DNA of 64,000 bases. Origin: Eurosta solidaginis. Taxonomy: Eukaryota; Arthropoda; Insecta; Diptera; Tephritidae. This document shows positions 35,296 through 45,240 of the stretch, piece by piece. The position numbers and the translations under genes are program-made. Location: NCBI RefSeq assembly GCF_040869045.1, contig NC_090319.1, forward strand, positions 52,362,779 to 52,426,778, read 5' to 3'. How positions within the stretch are numbered: the stretch's first letter is position 1; every line of letters starts with the position of its first letter. A model generated the notes under the pieces. The model ran no database searches. It saw only the letters and a list, made by a program, of their open reading frames with translations, and was not told where the DNA came from.

Positions 35296-35870
35296 GAGGT
35301 TAGGTTGAACTGGCAGGTCTATGAGGATCTCACATAGACTTAATGAGTCCATGGTATTACCAAAAGTTTGTTTTAACGATCAAACTGAAAACCCTCTCAA
35401 AAACCAGGATCTATGTTATAAACTATCACTACTATCACTACTATTATATGGAGTCTTAGTCTGGCAAGCACAGTACATGAGCACAAAACGTGCTCGATTG
35501 TATCCTACTCCAACTCGCACTTCCTACATCTGCTATCACTGGCCAAGCCTAATTTAAAAGCATATGACGCCAGAAGGCAGTGTCCAGTCGGAACACCCAT
35601 CAGTAGTCTACAGTCCTCTCTTTTTAATGATAGGAGCACCTTTGTTAATCTAAGATTGTAAGATCTACCCATGATCTTCAACACTGCATCCCCGCGCTTG
35701 CGTTCACGTCTTTCCCGCTTGGTCGATCATGCGCACTTCTCGCCTTCTTTTAATCTCACCCAATATAACAGGGAGGTCCAGGCAACAAGCTTCGATAGAT
35801 GCGTCCTTTTTAGACCAGTTTATCCGCTATTTCACTCTCATCTACTTCCCAAGATTCTGTAGTCAAGCGA
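35296..35870 (-). mobile_element. LINE-A copy, 3' end only
   Basis: Aligns with 29870-30480: GTCTATGAGGATCTCACATA, then AAAAACCAGGATCTATGTT, CTAAGATTGTAAGATCTACC and CATGATCTTCAACA. The UTR and the C-terminal Cys-cluster region are present with stops. The + strand start GAGGTTAGGTTGAACTGG shows the TTAGG-like end. Confidence 0.8.
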
Positions 35871-36189
35871 AAATCATCAATTATACATATAAGATAATAC
35901 GCTGCCTTGAAGCTTGTGTATCCGAACAAGACTGTCTGTTGTCTAGTCACGTTTCAATGCTTCACAGATTCCCGAGCGCGCACATAAATAGAAAAAAGCC
36001 AAACCAATACAAATAGGATTAGACAAAATGTCATAATCTGTTTGATTGCCGGGTAGCTAATATGGCACCCAACAATGGACAATGGAGTTTCCTTCATTCT
36101 TATACCACGGTTATGTGCGCTCAAAATGTGAGTCAAATCAAATTGTTAATAAAAATGTAGAGTGAAATGCTATTGAGACTCTGAGTTCA
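35871..36189. other. Unassigned stretch
   Basis: No clear coding or repeat assignment. It separates - strand LINE-A from + strand LINE-B sequence. Confidence 0.45.
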
Positions 36190-36625
36190 ACTATAGTGCC
36201 TCCGAAGGTGGTTTGTGAGTACCTCACCTCGCTTGCGTTTGCTTCGAGCTATTTTATGAATAAGATTATCTGGGTATCGGACCCAAGTCCTATTTCGGTC
36301 AACTTTCAAGCGGATCTCTTAGCCTACATCGGTACAACTGAACCTGATAAAGATCACTGCAGGGATTTTGGGATTACGTTGGCCAGCTGTCGTATGCTTC
36401 CACATAGATGGGCCTCGATTCAGCTCAGCAAGCTTTGGGCAGATCCCTCTTGCCGGAAGTGGATGGCAGGATGTGTGCCGAAATAGTTGAGTTCAAAAAG
36501 GCTCATCTATCAATGGTAATGGATATTATGAATGGGAAAGATAATTATTCAGCTCAATTCATGACAGGTATGAAGTCTTCGGCACACAGTCCCGAGCTCC
36601 GTTCCAGGACTTCAAAACTCAGGTG
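36190..36625 (+). mobile_element. LINE-B fragment, end of RNase H and C-terminal region
   Basis: Frames 36196-36486 and 36408-36626 together give FQADLLAYIGTTEP and then VDGRM.AEIVEFKKAHLSMV. These match the - strand copies at 38705-38938 (MDGRRLAEKIWFTKAHLSMV) and 47900-47997 (KADLLARISTTEP). Two frameshifts are needed. Confidence 0.7.
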
Positions 36626-36694
36626 ATGATGCAACCAGGCCACAGAAGCATGTTAAGTGCTCAGAAAAAAGTTGGACTGGTATGTCAGATGATT

Positions 36695-36946
36695 ATTTCA
36701 GGAAAGGAAGGAACCGGGAAGAGGTTTAGGCCGAGCTTCCCTTCTCTTCCAATTTACGTCGTGTTCCTTTTAAATTTTTCCTACAAATTTGCGGGATGGG
36801 ACCAACTTGGTTTATGCCGAATTAGAACGGCATCTGCAAAGTAGATGAGTTTTCACTGACAGCTTTTCATGACAGAAATACACTGGGAGTGCTTGCCAAA
36901 TACTGCCGAGCGCCGATCCTGCTCAGACAAATTTTCTTCTAATTTC
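36695..36946 (-). mobile_element. tRNA-derived SINE, inverted and 5'-truncated
   Basis: On + it reads TTAGGCCGAGCTTCCCTTCT, then AATTTACGTCGTGTTCCTTT, GTTTTCACTGACAGCTTTTC and AATTTTCTTCTAATT. This is the reverse complement of the SINE body at 40700-40960. Homology stops before the tRNA-like head. Confidence 0.85.
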
Positions 36947-37204
36947 GGCATTAAAAAATGTTCTTTTTTCGATGTTACTATTAAAACCTCCACTGACGCA
37001 CTCTCAAAACAGCAAATTCTGCATGACTGTTATTACTTATATAAGTCACTTAAAATATTAATCTAACTGAACTACAATTTTTTTCTGACCAAATAGATTA
37101 AAATGTTCTGCATCTACTCTAAGTATTCAGTTTTGCTTTACAGCCTTTACTCTTTTTCAGTTTTTTGATGATTATTTTACATTTTATACTACTTACAAAT
37201 ATAC

Positions 37205-37700
37205 GTACGACCCAAAAAACATTTTTGTCAATTCTCAGTTTGAGATACATTTGAGAATCAGTTAATTTCTCACATTTCAAACGTTAATTTTGAAATGCAT
37301 TTAAAGTAACCGTTAAAAAAGTATTAACATTATTATTAACGAAAATATGCCATGATATCGATGGTTTTCAACCAGAATGGAACGAAATGCAAGTATATCT
37401 CAAACCATTCTCAAGTTGAAGAACAACGTTAAGGAAAAAGTTGAGAGAATATTTAGTTTCAAATGATTAATAATGCTGAATATCAAACTGAGAATTAATG
37501 TTTTCTCAAACATTTGAGAGAAAACAATTTTCAAGTATCTCTCAAATTATTTTCAAGTTAAAGATCGACGTTTGAGAAAAAGTTGAGAAAATATTTTGTT
37601 TCAAATGATAAATAATATTGAATATCAAACTGAGAATAAATGTTTTTCTCAAACATTTGAGATTTTTGTTTTCAGATTTTTGTTTCAGTGGGTACTATAT
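37205..37700. repeat. MITE-like repeat with a 142-bp internal duplication
   Basis: The segment starting near 37391 (AAGTATATCTCAAAC) recurs at 37533 (AAGTATCTCTCAAA) and continues through AAAAAGTTGAGA, AATATCAAACTGAGAAT and CTCAAACATTTGAG. The outer parts (ACATTTTTGTCAATTCTCAG at left and the inverse of AACATTTATTCTCAG at right) are roughly inverted, as in a small TIR element. Exact ends are unclear. Confidence 0.6.
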
Positions 37701-38535
37701 TATTTGTGTTTGTGTTTGTGTGCATATTACATACTCGCATACACTTTTTTTTATCAGAAAAACTTTTAACTCAAACTTTTAAATGGATTTTAAATTATGT
37801 CGGTATTTTAATTGGATGCGCACTTCAAGTGGAAATTGGTAGCACCACAGCGCTCCTCCTCTCACAAACAAATGCCTACATCTAATAGAGTCAAGTCATT
37901 TTTGTTTACACTAAATGCCACTTTTTTGCCTTGAGCTGATGTTTGTGAGTATGAAATGTATATCAGGGTATGTGTGTGTGTGTGTGGTAGTGTGAGATGG
38001 TAATAGCAGGCGCATGAGTCATGTGATTGGCTCCAGCTCCGAATAAGGGCAGTGGTTTGTTTTTATACAAACTTTTTGTGGACAGCCAGAAAACAGTAAA
38101 AAAAAACACTAAAAATGTAGCACTCAAGTACTTACATACTTACGAGTATATATGTATGTACATACAAAAGTCAAGGACTTATTCTTTTTAAAAAGCTTTT
38201 ATCTCGCCGATGCAACTATTCTCATTTGCGTACTCAATGAGTTTGTGCAACTGACAACAATAGCAATTCATTTCAATAAGTCTCGCCTTACTCGATCTGA
38301 CACTTGACATAATTTCTGATAGCTTGAATTTTGCAAAAAGTTTTTAAAAACAAATAAGAAGTAATAAAAGCAAGTTGACGGAAAGAGAGGAAGAATTCAA
38401 AAGTTTGTTTTTTAGTCTTGTTTTACTAGAGCATGCGTAAGGCAAATATTATTGTGAGGGTTTTAAAAATCATAATAGTATTCAGTGCTTATGAGGCTAG
38501 TAAAGTTAGAACTTGACGTCAACCAAGTGAATGAT
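37701..38535. other. Unassigned stretch
   Basis: Contains a (GT)n run near 37970-37985. No exon or element was identified. Confidence 0.5.
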
Positions 38536-38540
38536 CACCC

Positions 38541-38565
38541 TTAGGTTAGGTTAGGTTAGGTTAGG
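38541..38565 (+). repeat. (TTAGG)5 at a LINE-B 3' end
   Basis: Five perfect TTAGG units at the exact 3' terminus of the LINE-B copy (CCTAA on the element's own strand). It resembles the ancestral insect telomere repeat, but here it is a LINE tail. Confidence 0.95.
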
Positions 38566-38950
38566 TTGTGTTGCTCCGATAAGGGAATCTCACTTGGACA
38601 ATATGCAGATCCGTTGTGATACCACATACAGTAAAATAACGGTAGCCTAGATATATGTAGCTACTTAAAGAATCGTTGGATAGCAGTTCCGAATGATACC
38701 GGTCTCAACCTTGGATAAATCTACGCCTAGTTCTGGCAAAAGCTGGGCAATCAAGCATAAATTGAATTGATGATTCCACCACATAATCCTCTATACAGCT
38801 GCAGCAGGATGGAGTTTCCAATATATTGAGACATACCGCATGGATACCCATGGGACAGTCCCTTTTCAAAACCCCAATGACCATTGATAGGTGAGCCTTA
38901 GTGAACCAAATTTTTTCAGCAAGCCTCCTGCCATCCACTTTCGGTCAGAA
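38541..38950 (-). mobile_element. LINE-B 3' end with TTAGG-type tail
   Basis: The - frame 38705-38938 encodes AEKIWFTKAHLSMVIGVLKR and then CPMGIHAVCLNILETPSCCS with a C...H-type cluster and DCPAFA, the C-terminus of an RNase H-bearing LINE. The 3' UTR follows (CCGTTGTGATACCACATACA in + view), and the element ends at a perfect TTAGG tract. Confidence 0.8.
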
Positions 38951-39079
38951 AGATCTCACCCTTACTTGGCTACCGATTCGCAGAGTCTTTATCTAAGATT
39001 TGTTTTAAATGGCGCTATATCTCAGTCGATGTCGATGTGATGATTGTCAAAACCTGCGATTTGCATGTATCCATAATTG

Positions 39080-39245
39080 AACCGACAGTTCGTTAGAATA
39101 CCTCACTCTAAAACCATATAAAAGGCCAGGATTTTTGTTATAGAATATTCTTCTCCTCTTAGTAAACACAAGAAGCTATGTCGAATCCACCCTACTTTCT
39201 ACATCAAGATCAGATAGCTGTTTTGTTCCATACAGTTCAAGCTTT
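39080..39245 (-). mobile_element. LINE-A 3' UTR fragment, strongly decayed
   Basis: The order of words (GTTCGTTAGAATACCTCACT, AACCATATAAAAGGCCAGG, TTTTTGTTATAGAATA, CTCTTAGTAAACACAAGAAG, CAGATAGCTGT) follows the LINE-A UTR at 29900-30065 with many substitutions. Confidence 0.6.
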
Positions 39246-39723
39246 AAATTCGCGAGCGCAGGACAAACACAGGACAGAATCTTGCAACAGCACTTAATCA
39301 GTTCGAAGCCGAGTAGTGGTCCCTGTTCTTTTATACACAGTAATTTGTTGCGAGTATTTGCGCCTGAATGAAAGTGGGCGAGGTCAAATTCAAAAGCTGA
39401 CCGTGAATCGGGGAGCGGTGGACAGGTAACCAGTGCCAAAGCTACGACTGAAATCGGTGAATTTCGAATGGTGTTGTTGGCTGGTGCCAAAACGACAGAT
39501 AGAATCAGTGCATAGTGAAACGATGGATACTGAGAATAAATTTATATATTTGGTGAATATATAATCTAGACAATTCGCTTATTACTAACTAACAGCGTAT
39601 AGGTGGAATTGATAAACGCAGAACCAATAAGAGGTTTACTATAAGCAAAGTTATTGGTGGATGGTGAGAGAAGGACAGCATCAGACTTGGGTTGTGGTCT
39701 TTTCCGCATCGGTACCTACTCTG
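39246..39723. other. Unassigned stretch
   Basis: The 104-codon - frame at 39176-39490 overlaps the LINE-A tail and has no recognisable domain. Nothing else was identified. Confidence 0.45.
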
Positions 39724-40011
39724 GATGGGGGTCTTAAATGTGCCCGCGAACTTGCTGTGTAGCGCTAACGTTTCAAGGGGCTGTCAGCGCAATTTATAGT
39801 CTATTCAACCCAATTGTCAACCTACCCATAGCGAATTATGTTCTTAAGCAGTTTAATGATGTCATATGAAAGATGGTCGCGCTTGTACGTTTATGGTCTT
39901 GTTACTGGAACATTTCGGATCCAAATCCGGCAAAACAGCATCAACATCGATAATCGATAATAACCACAAAACCTTCGAGAAGTGTCTTTATCGCTACAAC
40001 AACAACAACGA
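39724..40011 (+). mobile_element. (CAA)n-tailed SINE-like element, degraded copy
   Basis: Shares TTTCAAGGGGCTGT, CAGCGCAATTTATAG, CCCAATTGTCAACC, ATCCGGCAAAACAGCATCA and TTATCGCTACAACAACAACA with the copy at 41451. Several internal blocks are deleted. It ends in CAACAACAACAACG. Confidence 0.75.
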
Positions 40012-40034
40012 AAACATGCTAAAACTTCAGTTTG

Positions 40035-40310
40035 TCGGCATCATTTTTTAAAAAAAATTTACTTTATATCCCTATACCCTTTTTTCTCCTACATATTCTC
40101 TCAATAGCTTTCTTTTTCCATTTTCCTTAATCGAAGCATGTATTTGCCCTGCATCTCCACCTTCTTCTTTCTTTCCAATAACATCCCTATTTCCCTATGT
40201 CCCCACATCTACCTGCAATATGCCTATCTTAACCTCTCACTATTTTCCTTTTTTTCACTCCCACTCTTCCTCTTTCTTTCTCTCATACATCTACCTCTTT
40301 AATGTTTATA
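40035..40310 (+). repeat. Pyrimidine-rich low-complexity tract
   Basis: About 250 bp in which the + strand is mostly C and T (CTTCTTCTTTCTTTCC, CACTCCCACTCTTCC). There is no exon downstream, so it is not read as a splice tract. Confidence 0.7.
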
Positions 40311-40619
40311 CAAATATTAAGTAAAGGACCTTGCTACCCAGTAAAAGGTGGTGTCCGCTCAACACTTGCTGAGCTTACTCGAGGCCCGTTAATGCAAGAG
40401 CAGACCACATGTAAAAGCGAAGTCCTGAAATCCCTACAGCCAACGGTTCAGTTTTACCGATGCGGGCTAACAGATCCGCTTGACAGTTGTCCGGAATATC
40501 TTCACGGCCCGGGACCCAGATAATCTTTGCCATAAGACAAATCGATGCCCTCAGTTACACAATGGTTGAACTCAAGGCCCTGATAGCCGTTTGTCTGTCA
40601 GAGAAGTTATTAAATTCCC

Positions 40620-40634
40620 TAATCATAGTATCAC
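40620..40634 (+). other. Target-site duplication, left (SINE)
   Basis: TAATCATAGTATCAC directly precedes the SINE. The identical 15 bases lie at 40995-41009 directly after it. Confidence 0.95.
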
Positions 40635-40994
40635 GGCGGCCACCGTGGTGTGATGGTAGCGTGCTCCGCCTACCACACCGTATGCCCTGGGTTCACACCC
40701 CGGGCAAATCAACATCAAAATTTTAGAAATAAGGTTTTTCAATTAGAAGAAAATTTTTCTAAGCGGGGTCACCCCTCGGCAGTGTTTGACAAGCGCTCCG
40801 GGTGTATTTTTGCCATGAAAAGCTCTCAGTGAAAACCCATCTGCCTTGCAGATGCCGTTCGGAGTCGGCATAAAACATGTAGGTCCCATCCGGCCAATTT
40901 GTAGGGAAAATCAAGAGGAGCACGATGCAAATTGGAAGAGAAGCTCGGCCTTAGATCTCTTCGGAGCTTATCGCGCCTTACATTTATTTATTTT
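40635..40994 (+). mobile_element. tRNA-Gly-like SINE, full length with 15-bp TSD
   Basis: The 360-bp element begins GGCGGCCACCGTGGTG. The head GATGGTAGCGTGCTCCGCCT and CTGGGTTCACACCCCGGG resemble a tRNA-Gly body with A and B boxes, so transcription by RNA polymerase III is likely. The body is unrelated to tRNA and ends GCGCCTTACATTTATTTATT and a T-run. It is flanked by a perfect 15-bp duplication TAATCATAGTATCAC at 40620-40634 and 40995-41009, which proves target-primed insertion and fixes both ends. The target is the LINE-B RNase H region. Confidence 0.95.
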
Positions 40995-41450
40995 TAATCA
41001 TAGTATCACTGGATCACATTTCATCCACCACATTTTTAATTGCAACAGCTTCCGCTTGTATGACTCTGCGGTGATCAGCCAACTTAAACTTCCGGCTTAC
41101 ATTTGGCTCTTGACAAAATACCCCCCTCCCCCCCATCAACCTTTTCGTGCAACATTGAATCATCCCTGAATAAGTTAACTGCTCCCCTGCCCCAGATTAG
41201 TCCTCTTCCCCATTCCTCTCTCGGTTGACTGATTAGGGTGAAGGTTGCACAGACAGCAGTTATCGGCACACAATAGTCTGTCCTGACAAGGATAAAGTCG
41301 AATCTGGTAAGAAGCCTAGAGTGCCTTAAGTCAGAAAGCCCATAGCCTACATCACCAAGCTGTACTAAAGACCGGACCGCGGCCGTCTTTCACGAAATAT
41401 ATACTGTATGTATGTTCAGCATGGCATTCAGTGCCAAGATAAATGTTGCT

Positions 41451-41845
41451 TACCCCAGCAGGTTAGGGGGTCAGAATATTCCCGCGGTAGGTATGCGTGT
41501 CGTAAGAGGCGACTAAAATACCAGATTCAAGGGGCTGTGTAGCCAACCCTTCAGGTTGCCAGCGCAATATATAGCTTCTCCAAACCCAATTGTAAACCTC
41601 ACCTATCCGCGGCGAATCCTGTTTCACTAACAGACGAGGCTCTGGTTCAAGCTGCTCATGGAACTTGGGGGTGGGGAGGGAGGGGATGACCTGAAGGTTT
41701 ATTGTGGCCACATAAATCGTTCCATAGATGGTCGGCCTAGCACCTTAATGGTGCTGTGGTACCGGAGCGTACCGGATCTGTATCCGGCAAAGGACCATTA
41801 TATCGATAACACTCCCAACCTTATCGCTACAACAACAACAACAAT
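41451..41845 (+). mobile_element. (CAA)n-tailed SINE-like element with TSD
   Basis: The 395-bp element runs from TACCCCAGCAGGTTAGGGGG to the ACAACAACAACAACA tail. It is flanked by ATAAATGTTGCT (41439-41450) and ATAAGTGTTGCT (41846-41857), eleven of twelve bases identical. Joining the flanks restores LINE-B sequence as seen intact at 17690-17715. It has no coding capacity and no clear A/B box, so it may be a SINE with another head or a short internal derivative of a LINE. The tail matches that of the Jockey-type LINE at 23076-23090. Confidence 0.85.
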
Positions 41846-42141
41846 ATAAGTGTTGCTCTCAGAGCGCCGCTAGTGGTGCTCGCCGTGTCCAGTGCGTTCC
41901 ACAAGACCAGAACCCCGTAGGGCAGAATCAGTTTGACTACCATCTCATAAGGCCAGTGTTCTACTCTTGGTGAGAGCCCCATCTCTTGCCGAAAACCCCC
42001 TAGAGCATAACAAGGCAAGCGCAGCCTTTTTGGTCCTGTCTTCCACATTGGGTCTCCAGTACAAATTCTTGTATAAAATAAACCCAATTTGAAAGACCAA
42101 ATGGTACCTTCCCAATAGAAGAAGTTCTGAAGGCAGACAAC

Positions 42142-42411
42142 TTATATCTCCTTGCACAAAGAGCCAGTTCTCTCAGGTTGATCACATGATTCAGCCCACC
42201 TACCTACGGTGTCCAAGTAGCCCTGCAGTGTGCCCAGAAATTCTCCCCTAACTATAATAGCCAGATAATCTGCGTAGGCAACCACCCAACACACATTGGC
42301 ATACAGCTCCAAAAGAAGATCGTTGACTACCACAACCCAGAGTAAAGGAGATAGAACACTCCCTTTGGCGTGCCCCTGCACACCTTCTTCTCGGTTATGG
42401 CCCATTCCCAC
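42142..42411 (-). pseudogene. LINE-B RT palm frame with a lost catalytic Asp
   Basis: A ninety-residue frame reads AKGSVLSPLLWVVVVNDLLL then VCWVVAYADYLAIIVRGEF. The second Asp of the YADD metal-binding box is Tyr (TAT for GAT). The same position is FADD in the LINE-A copy at 31560. Reverse transcriptases require this Asp, so this copy could not have polymerase activity. Confidence 0.85.
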
Positions 42412-42677
42412 TGTTCTGCAACAGTTCTGTTGCAGAAAAGTGTATTGGTGAATTCAACCAAATCCCCCTTGATTCCTAAACCAATCAGAGCTCTTTCGAT
42501 GGCACCAGGTAAGACATTGTTAGATGTCTAGTAAGGCACCCAGGGCAAACTCTTTGTGTACGAAGGGCACCTTGGAGACAAATGGAGAGCCATTTACGTT
42601 GATCTACCTTTACAGTAGGCATGCTGCGAAGCCGACAGTAACTTCCGTGAAATCCTTTCCCGTAGGTACAGATCAAT

Positions 42678-43034
42678 TGTTGTTGTTGTTGTTGTATTAA
42701 CGATAAAGACACTCTCCGAATGCTTTGGGAGTGTTATCGATGTTGATGGTCTTTTGCCCGATATAGATCCAGAACAAAGCACCATTAAGGTACTGGTCCG
42801 ACCATCCCGGGAACGATTTATATGATCACATTAAACCTTGTAGGCCAACTCGCCCTTCCCACCCCCTAGTTCCATGAGGAAGTTATCGTCGACAGAGCCT
42901 CGCCTGCTAAATATGTGTATGATATATCCATATTTGTAACAGGATTCCCCTCGCGTAGGTGAGGTTGACGATTGGGTTGGGGAAGCTTTGCAGCTATAAA
43001 GTTTTGTATTGCGTTTATCAACCCCTTGAATCCC
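42678..43034 (-). mobile_element. (CAA)n-tailed SINE-like element, inverted, with TSD
   Basis: This 357-bp reverse-oriented copy starts on + with TGTTGTTGTTGTTGTT (the tail) and ends near ATCAACCCCTTGAATCCC. A perfect 11-bp duplication TACAGATCAAT flanks it at 42667-42677 and 43035-43045. The LINE-B frame reads straight across the duplication (GRLIDL to LYLRERI). It is 5'-truncated by about 70 bp relative to the 41451 copy. Confidence 0.9.
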
Positions 43035-43330
43035 TACAGATCAATCAAGCGCCCCAACGTTTTCAGAAGAAAGTTCGAGAGCCTAATTTGCCTGAATGAT
43101 TCTGGATCAGTTGATACATAAGAGCACCTGCTGGGCTTTAGAATAAAGATAACCTTGACCGTACGTAAGGGGGACTCACTTTGTATTGCATTAAACTCCT
43201 CAATTGTTTGACTCAATCGTTAAAGCGATTCCCCTTTTATCTCAAGCTTCATGAGCGCTTGCTTAAGATCGGCTGTCTGATGCCTAGGATTTGCTCTCAT
43301 CCAATTTAATATGGGCTCAGTAGCGACTAA

Positions 43331-43830
43331 CTAAGAAATATCTGACCAAGCGGAGATGTGATTATCCTGCTTTAACTGTTGGCATTCGCAATGAATATGA
43401 AATTGTCCCCTTTTCAATTGCGCAAGCAAACATTTCTTCTACGCCTCACCTGACACCCTCCATAAACACTGCAAAAGCATAAAATTTATCTCACGGTACT
43501 GATCTTCAATAAACGTAAATTTGAGTTGGTTTTTAAATAAATATAAAAATATCATATCTGTGTGCAAACATATATAATGACAGCAACTAATAGTTAAAGC
43601 GTATAACTTATCTTAAGCCGCTGGCATGCGTCGTTTGGCTTGCGTAAATTAAAAATTATTACGATGCATACGCCGCGGCATCTCAGCTTTTCTTTTACTA
43701 GCGCAATTTCCAACTTACTTTTGTTTTATGCCCTTCTCGTAATTAAAGGCGAAAATTGCGGCAAATATTGACAGCATCATCAACTGGAGGCCACATGCAT
43801 ATTGCCAGTAGCCATGTCGTACGTAAAAAA
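43331..43830. other. Unassigned stretch
   Basis: No exon or repeat is recognised between LINE-B and the third DINE-like element. It could include further decayed LINE-B 5' sequence. Confidence 0.45.
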
Positions 43831-45240
43831 CAAAAAGTAAGGAAGTCTAAGTTCGGGTGAAACAAAACATTACATACCCAGCTGTACACTTGAAATGCTG
43901 TTGTTGTTTGTTTTGTGTGATTTATAGTGTTACAAGGCTGCGCAATAATATATATACATATGATTCTACTCTGAACTAATTTTTCTTCCATAAACATTGG
44001 GAAATGCATTGTAAGAAAGGGGTCCACTTTTCAAGATTTGAATGTTTTCCCATTTCTTGTTATAATGGCACAAAATACGATTAGTACGAAACTATTTTTC
44101 GCTCAGATTTAACTAACTTTTTTTTGCCTACGACCAATCACTAAAGTCATTTATATAAAAGTGTACCCAACTTTGTTACGATATGTAAATCTTTCTTCGA
44201 GTTATGGCTCCAGAAACATTGAAAATTGCTTAGACAAAAAAGGGGCGGCGCCACACCCATTTTCAAAAATTTGAGTGTTTTCCAATTTAATGTTATACTT
44301 CAATTTAGAAAGTAAAATTCTATTTATACAAAGCTCTTTTTCGCTAAGATTATTTTCGTCTACAACCCTTTTAAAAATCTTTTATATAAAAGTGGGCGTG
44401 GTCTTTAACCGATCTCGTCCATTTTTCCTAGAAATATTTCCTGCTATAGGGAAAATGTGTACACCCAATTTTATAACGTTCCGTTAATTTTTCTTCGAGT
44501 TATGGCTCCCGAAACATAGAAAATTGCTTAGTCATAAAAGGGGCGGTGCCACGCCCATTTTTTTAATTTTAAATATTGCCTATATAAATACATTTTTTTA
44601 TAAATTCACTTGGGAAATGAAATACCATTGATATAAAGCAATTTTTTGCAAAGATTCAGCTTTTAAAAATCTTTTATATAAAAGTTTTTTTTTATAAAAG
44701 TGGGCGTGGTCCTTAACCGATTTCGTAATTTTTTTTTTTTCAAATTATTCCCTATAGTAAAGGCAACCTCTCTGACGATTTTTTATTTATGATTAGTAAT
44801 ATTTGTAAAATTGATTTTATCACAAGTGGGCGGTGCCACGCCCATTTTAAAAAATCTCAATATCAGTCCACATGCCAAATTTCAACATCCTAGGTGTATT
44901 ATTCACTAAATAATCAGATTTCGCGTGTTTTCCAAAATGTTATATATATAAAGTGGGCGTGGTTATCATCCGATTTCGCTCATTTTCAATACCAATCTAT
45001 TCTGGGTCCAGACAAGCTCGTGTGCCAAATTTGGTGAAGATATCTCAATATTTGCTCAAGTTATCGTGTTAACGGGCAGACGGACGAACGGACGGACATG
45101 GCTCAATCAAATTTTTTTTCGATACTGATGATTTTGATATATGGAGGTCTATATCTATCTCGATTCTTTTATACCTGTACAACCAACCGTTATCCAATCA
45201 AAGTTATAATACCCGGTGTACAACTACAGCTGGGTATAAA
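43831..45240 (-). mobile_element. DINE/Helitron-like element, copy 3 (shorter subtype)
   Basis: The left end CAAAAAGTAAGGAAGTCTAA and GTTCGGGTGAA correspond to the 3' terminus of copies 1 and 2. The right end has CAATCAAAGTTATAATACCC then CTACAGCTGGGTATAAA. The subterminal inverted pair here is TACCCAGCTGTAC / TACAGCTGGGTA instead of the ACTCAGTTGAG type, so it is a different subtype. A reverse-complement GTCY patch lies at 45078-45100. Phrases AAGTGGGCGTGG and GGTGCCACGCCCATTTT recur. The 130-bp minisatellite core is absent. Confidence 0.7.

Larger units (their letters stand above)
40311..43330 (-). mobile_element. LINE-B copy invaded by three SINE-like elements
   Basis: Reading down the - strand: an RT leader with KPSRCSYVSTDPESFRQIRL and NFLLKTLGRLIDL (43216-43034), interrupted by an insertion at 42678-43034. 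It resumes with YLRERISRKLLSASQHAYCK (about 42670-42600). Then comes GSVLSPLLWVVVVNDLLLE and VAYADYLAIIV (about 42330-42250). The thumb YGVLVLWNALDTAS follows and is interrupted at 41451-41845. RNase H begins with WGRGAVNLFRDDS near 41190, is interrupted at 40635-40994, and ends with QADLLARIGTTEP-type sequence near 40470. The catalytic YADD has become YADY and RNase H TDGS has become RDDS, so it was dead before or after these hits. Confidence 0.85.

Noticed and set aside
36408..36626. Independent small gene on +
   Set aside because: It matches the C-terminal region of LINE-B copies elsewhere in the window.
38541..38565. Telomeric repeat
   Set aside because: It is five units only, located exactly at a LINE 3' end, and flies lack TTAGG telomeres.
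40035..40310. Polypyrimidine splice tract marking an exon
   Set aside because: It is far too long and no coding sequence follows; it lies between two retroelement copies.
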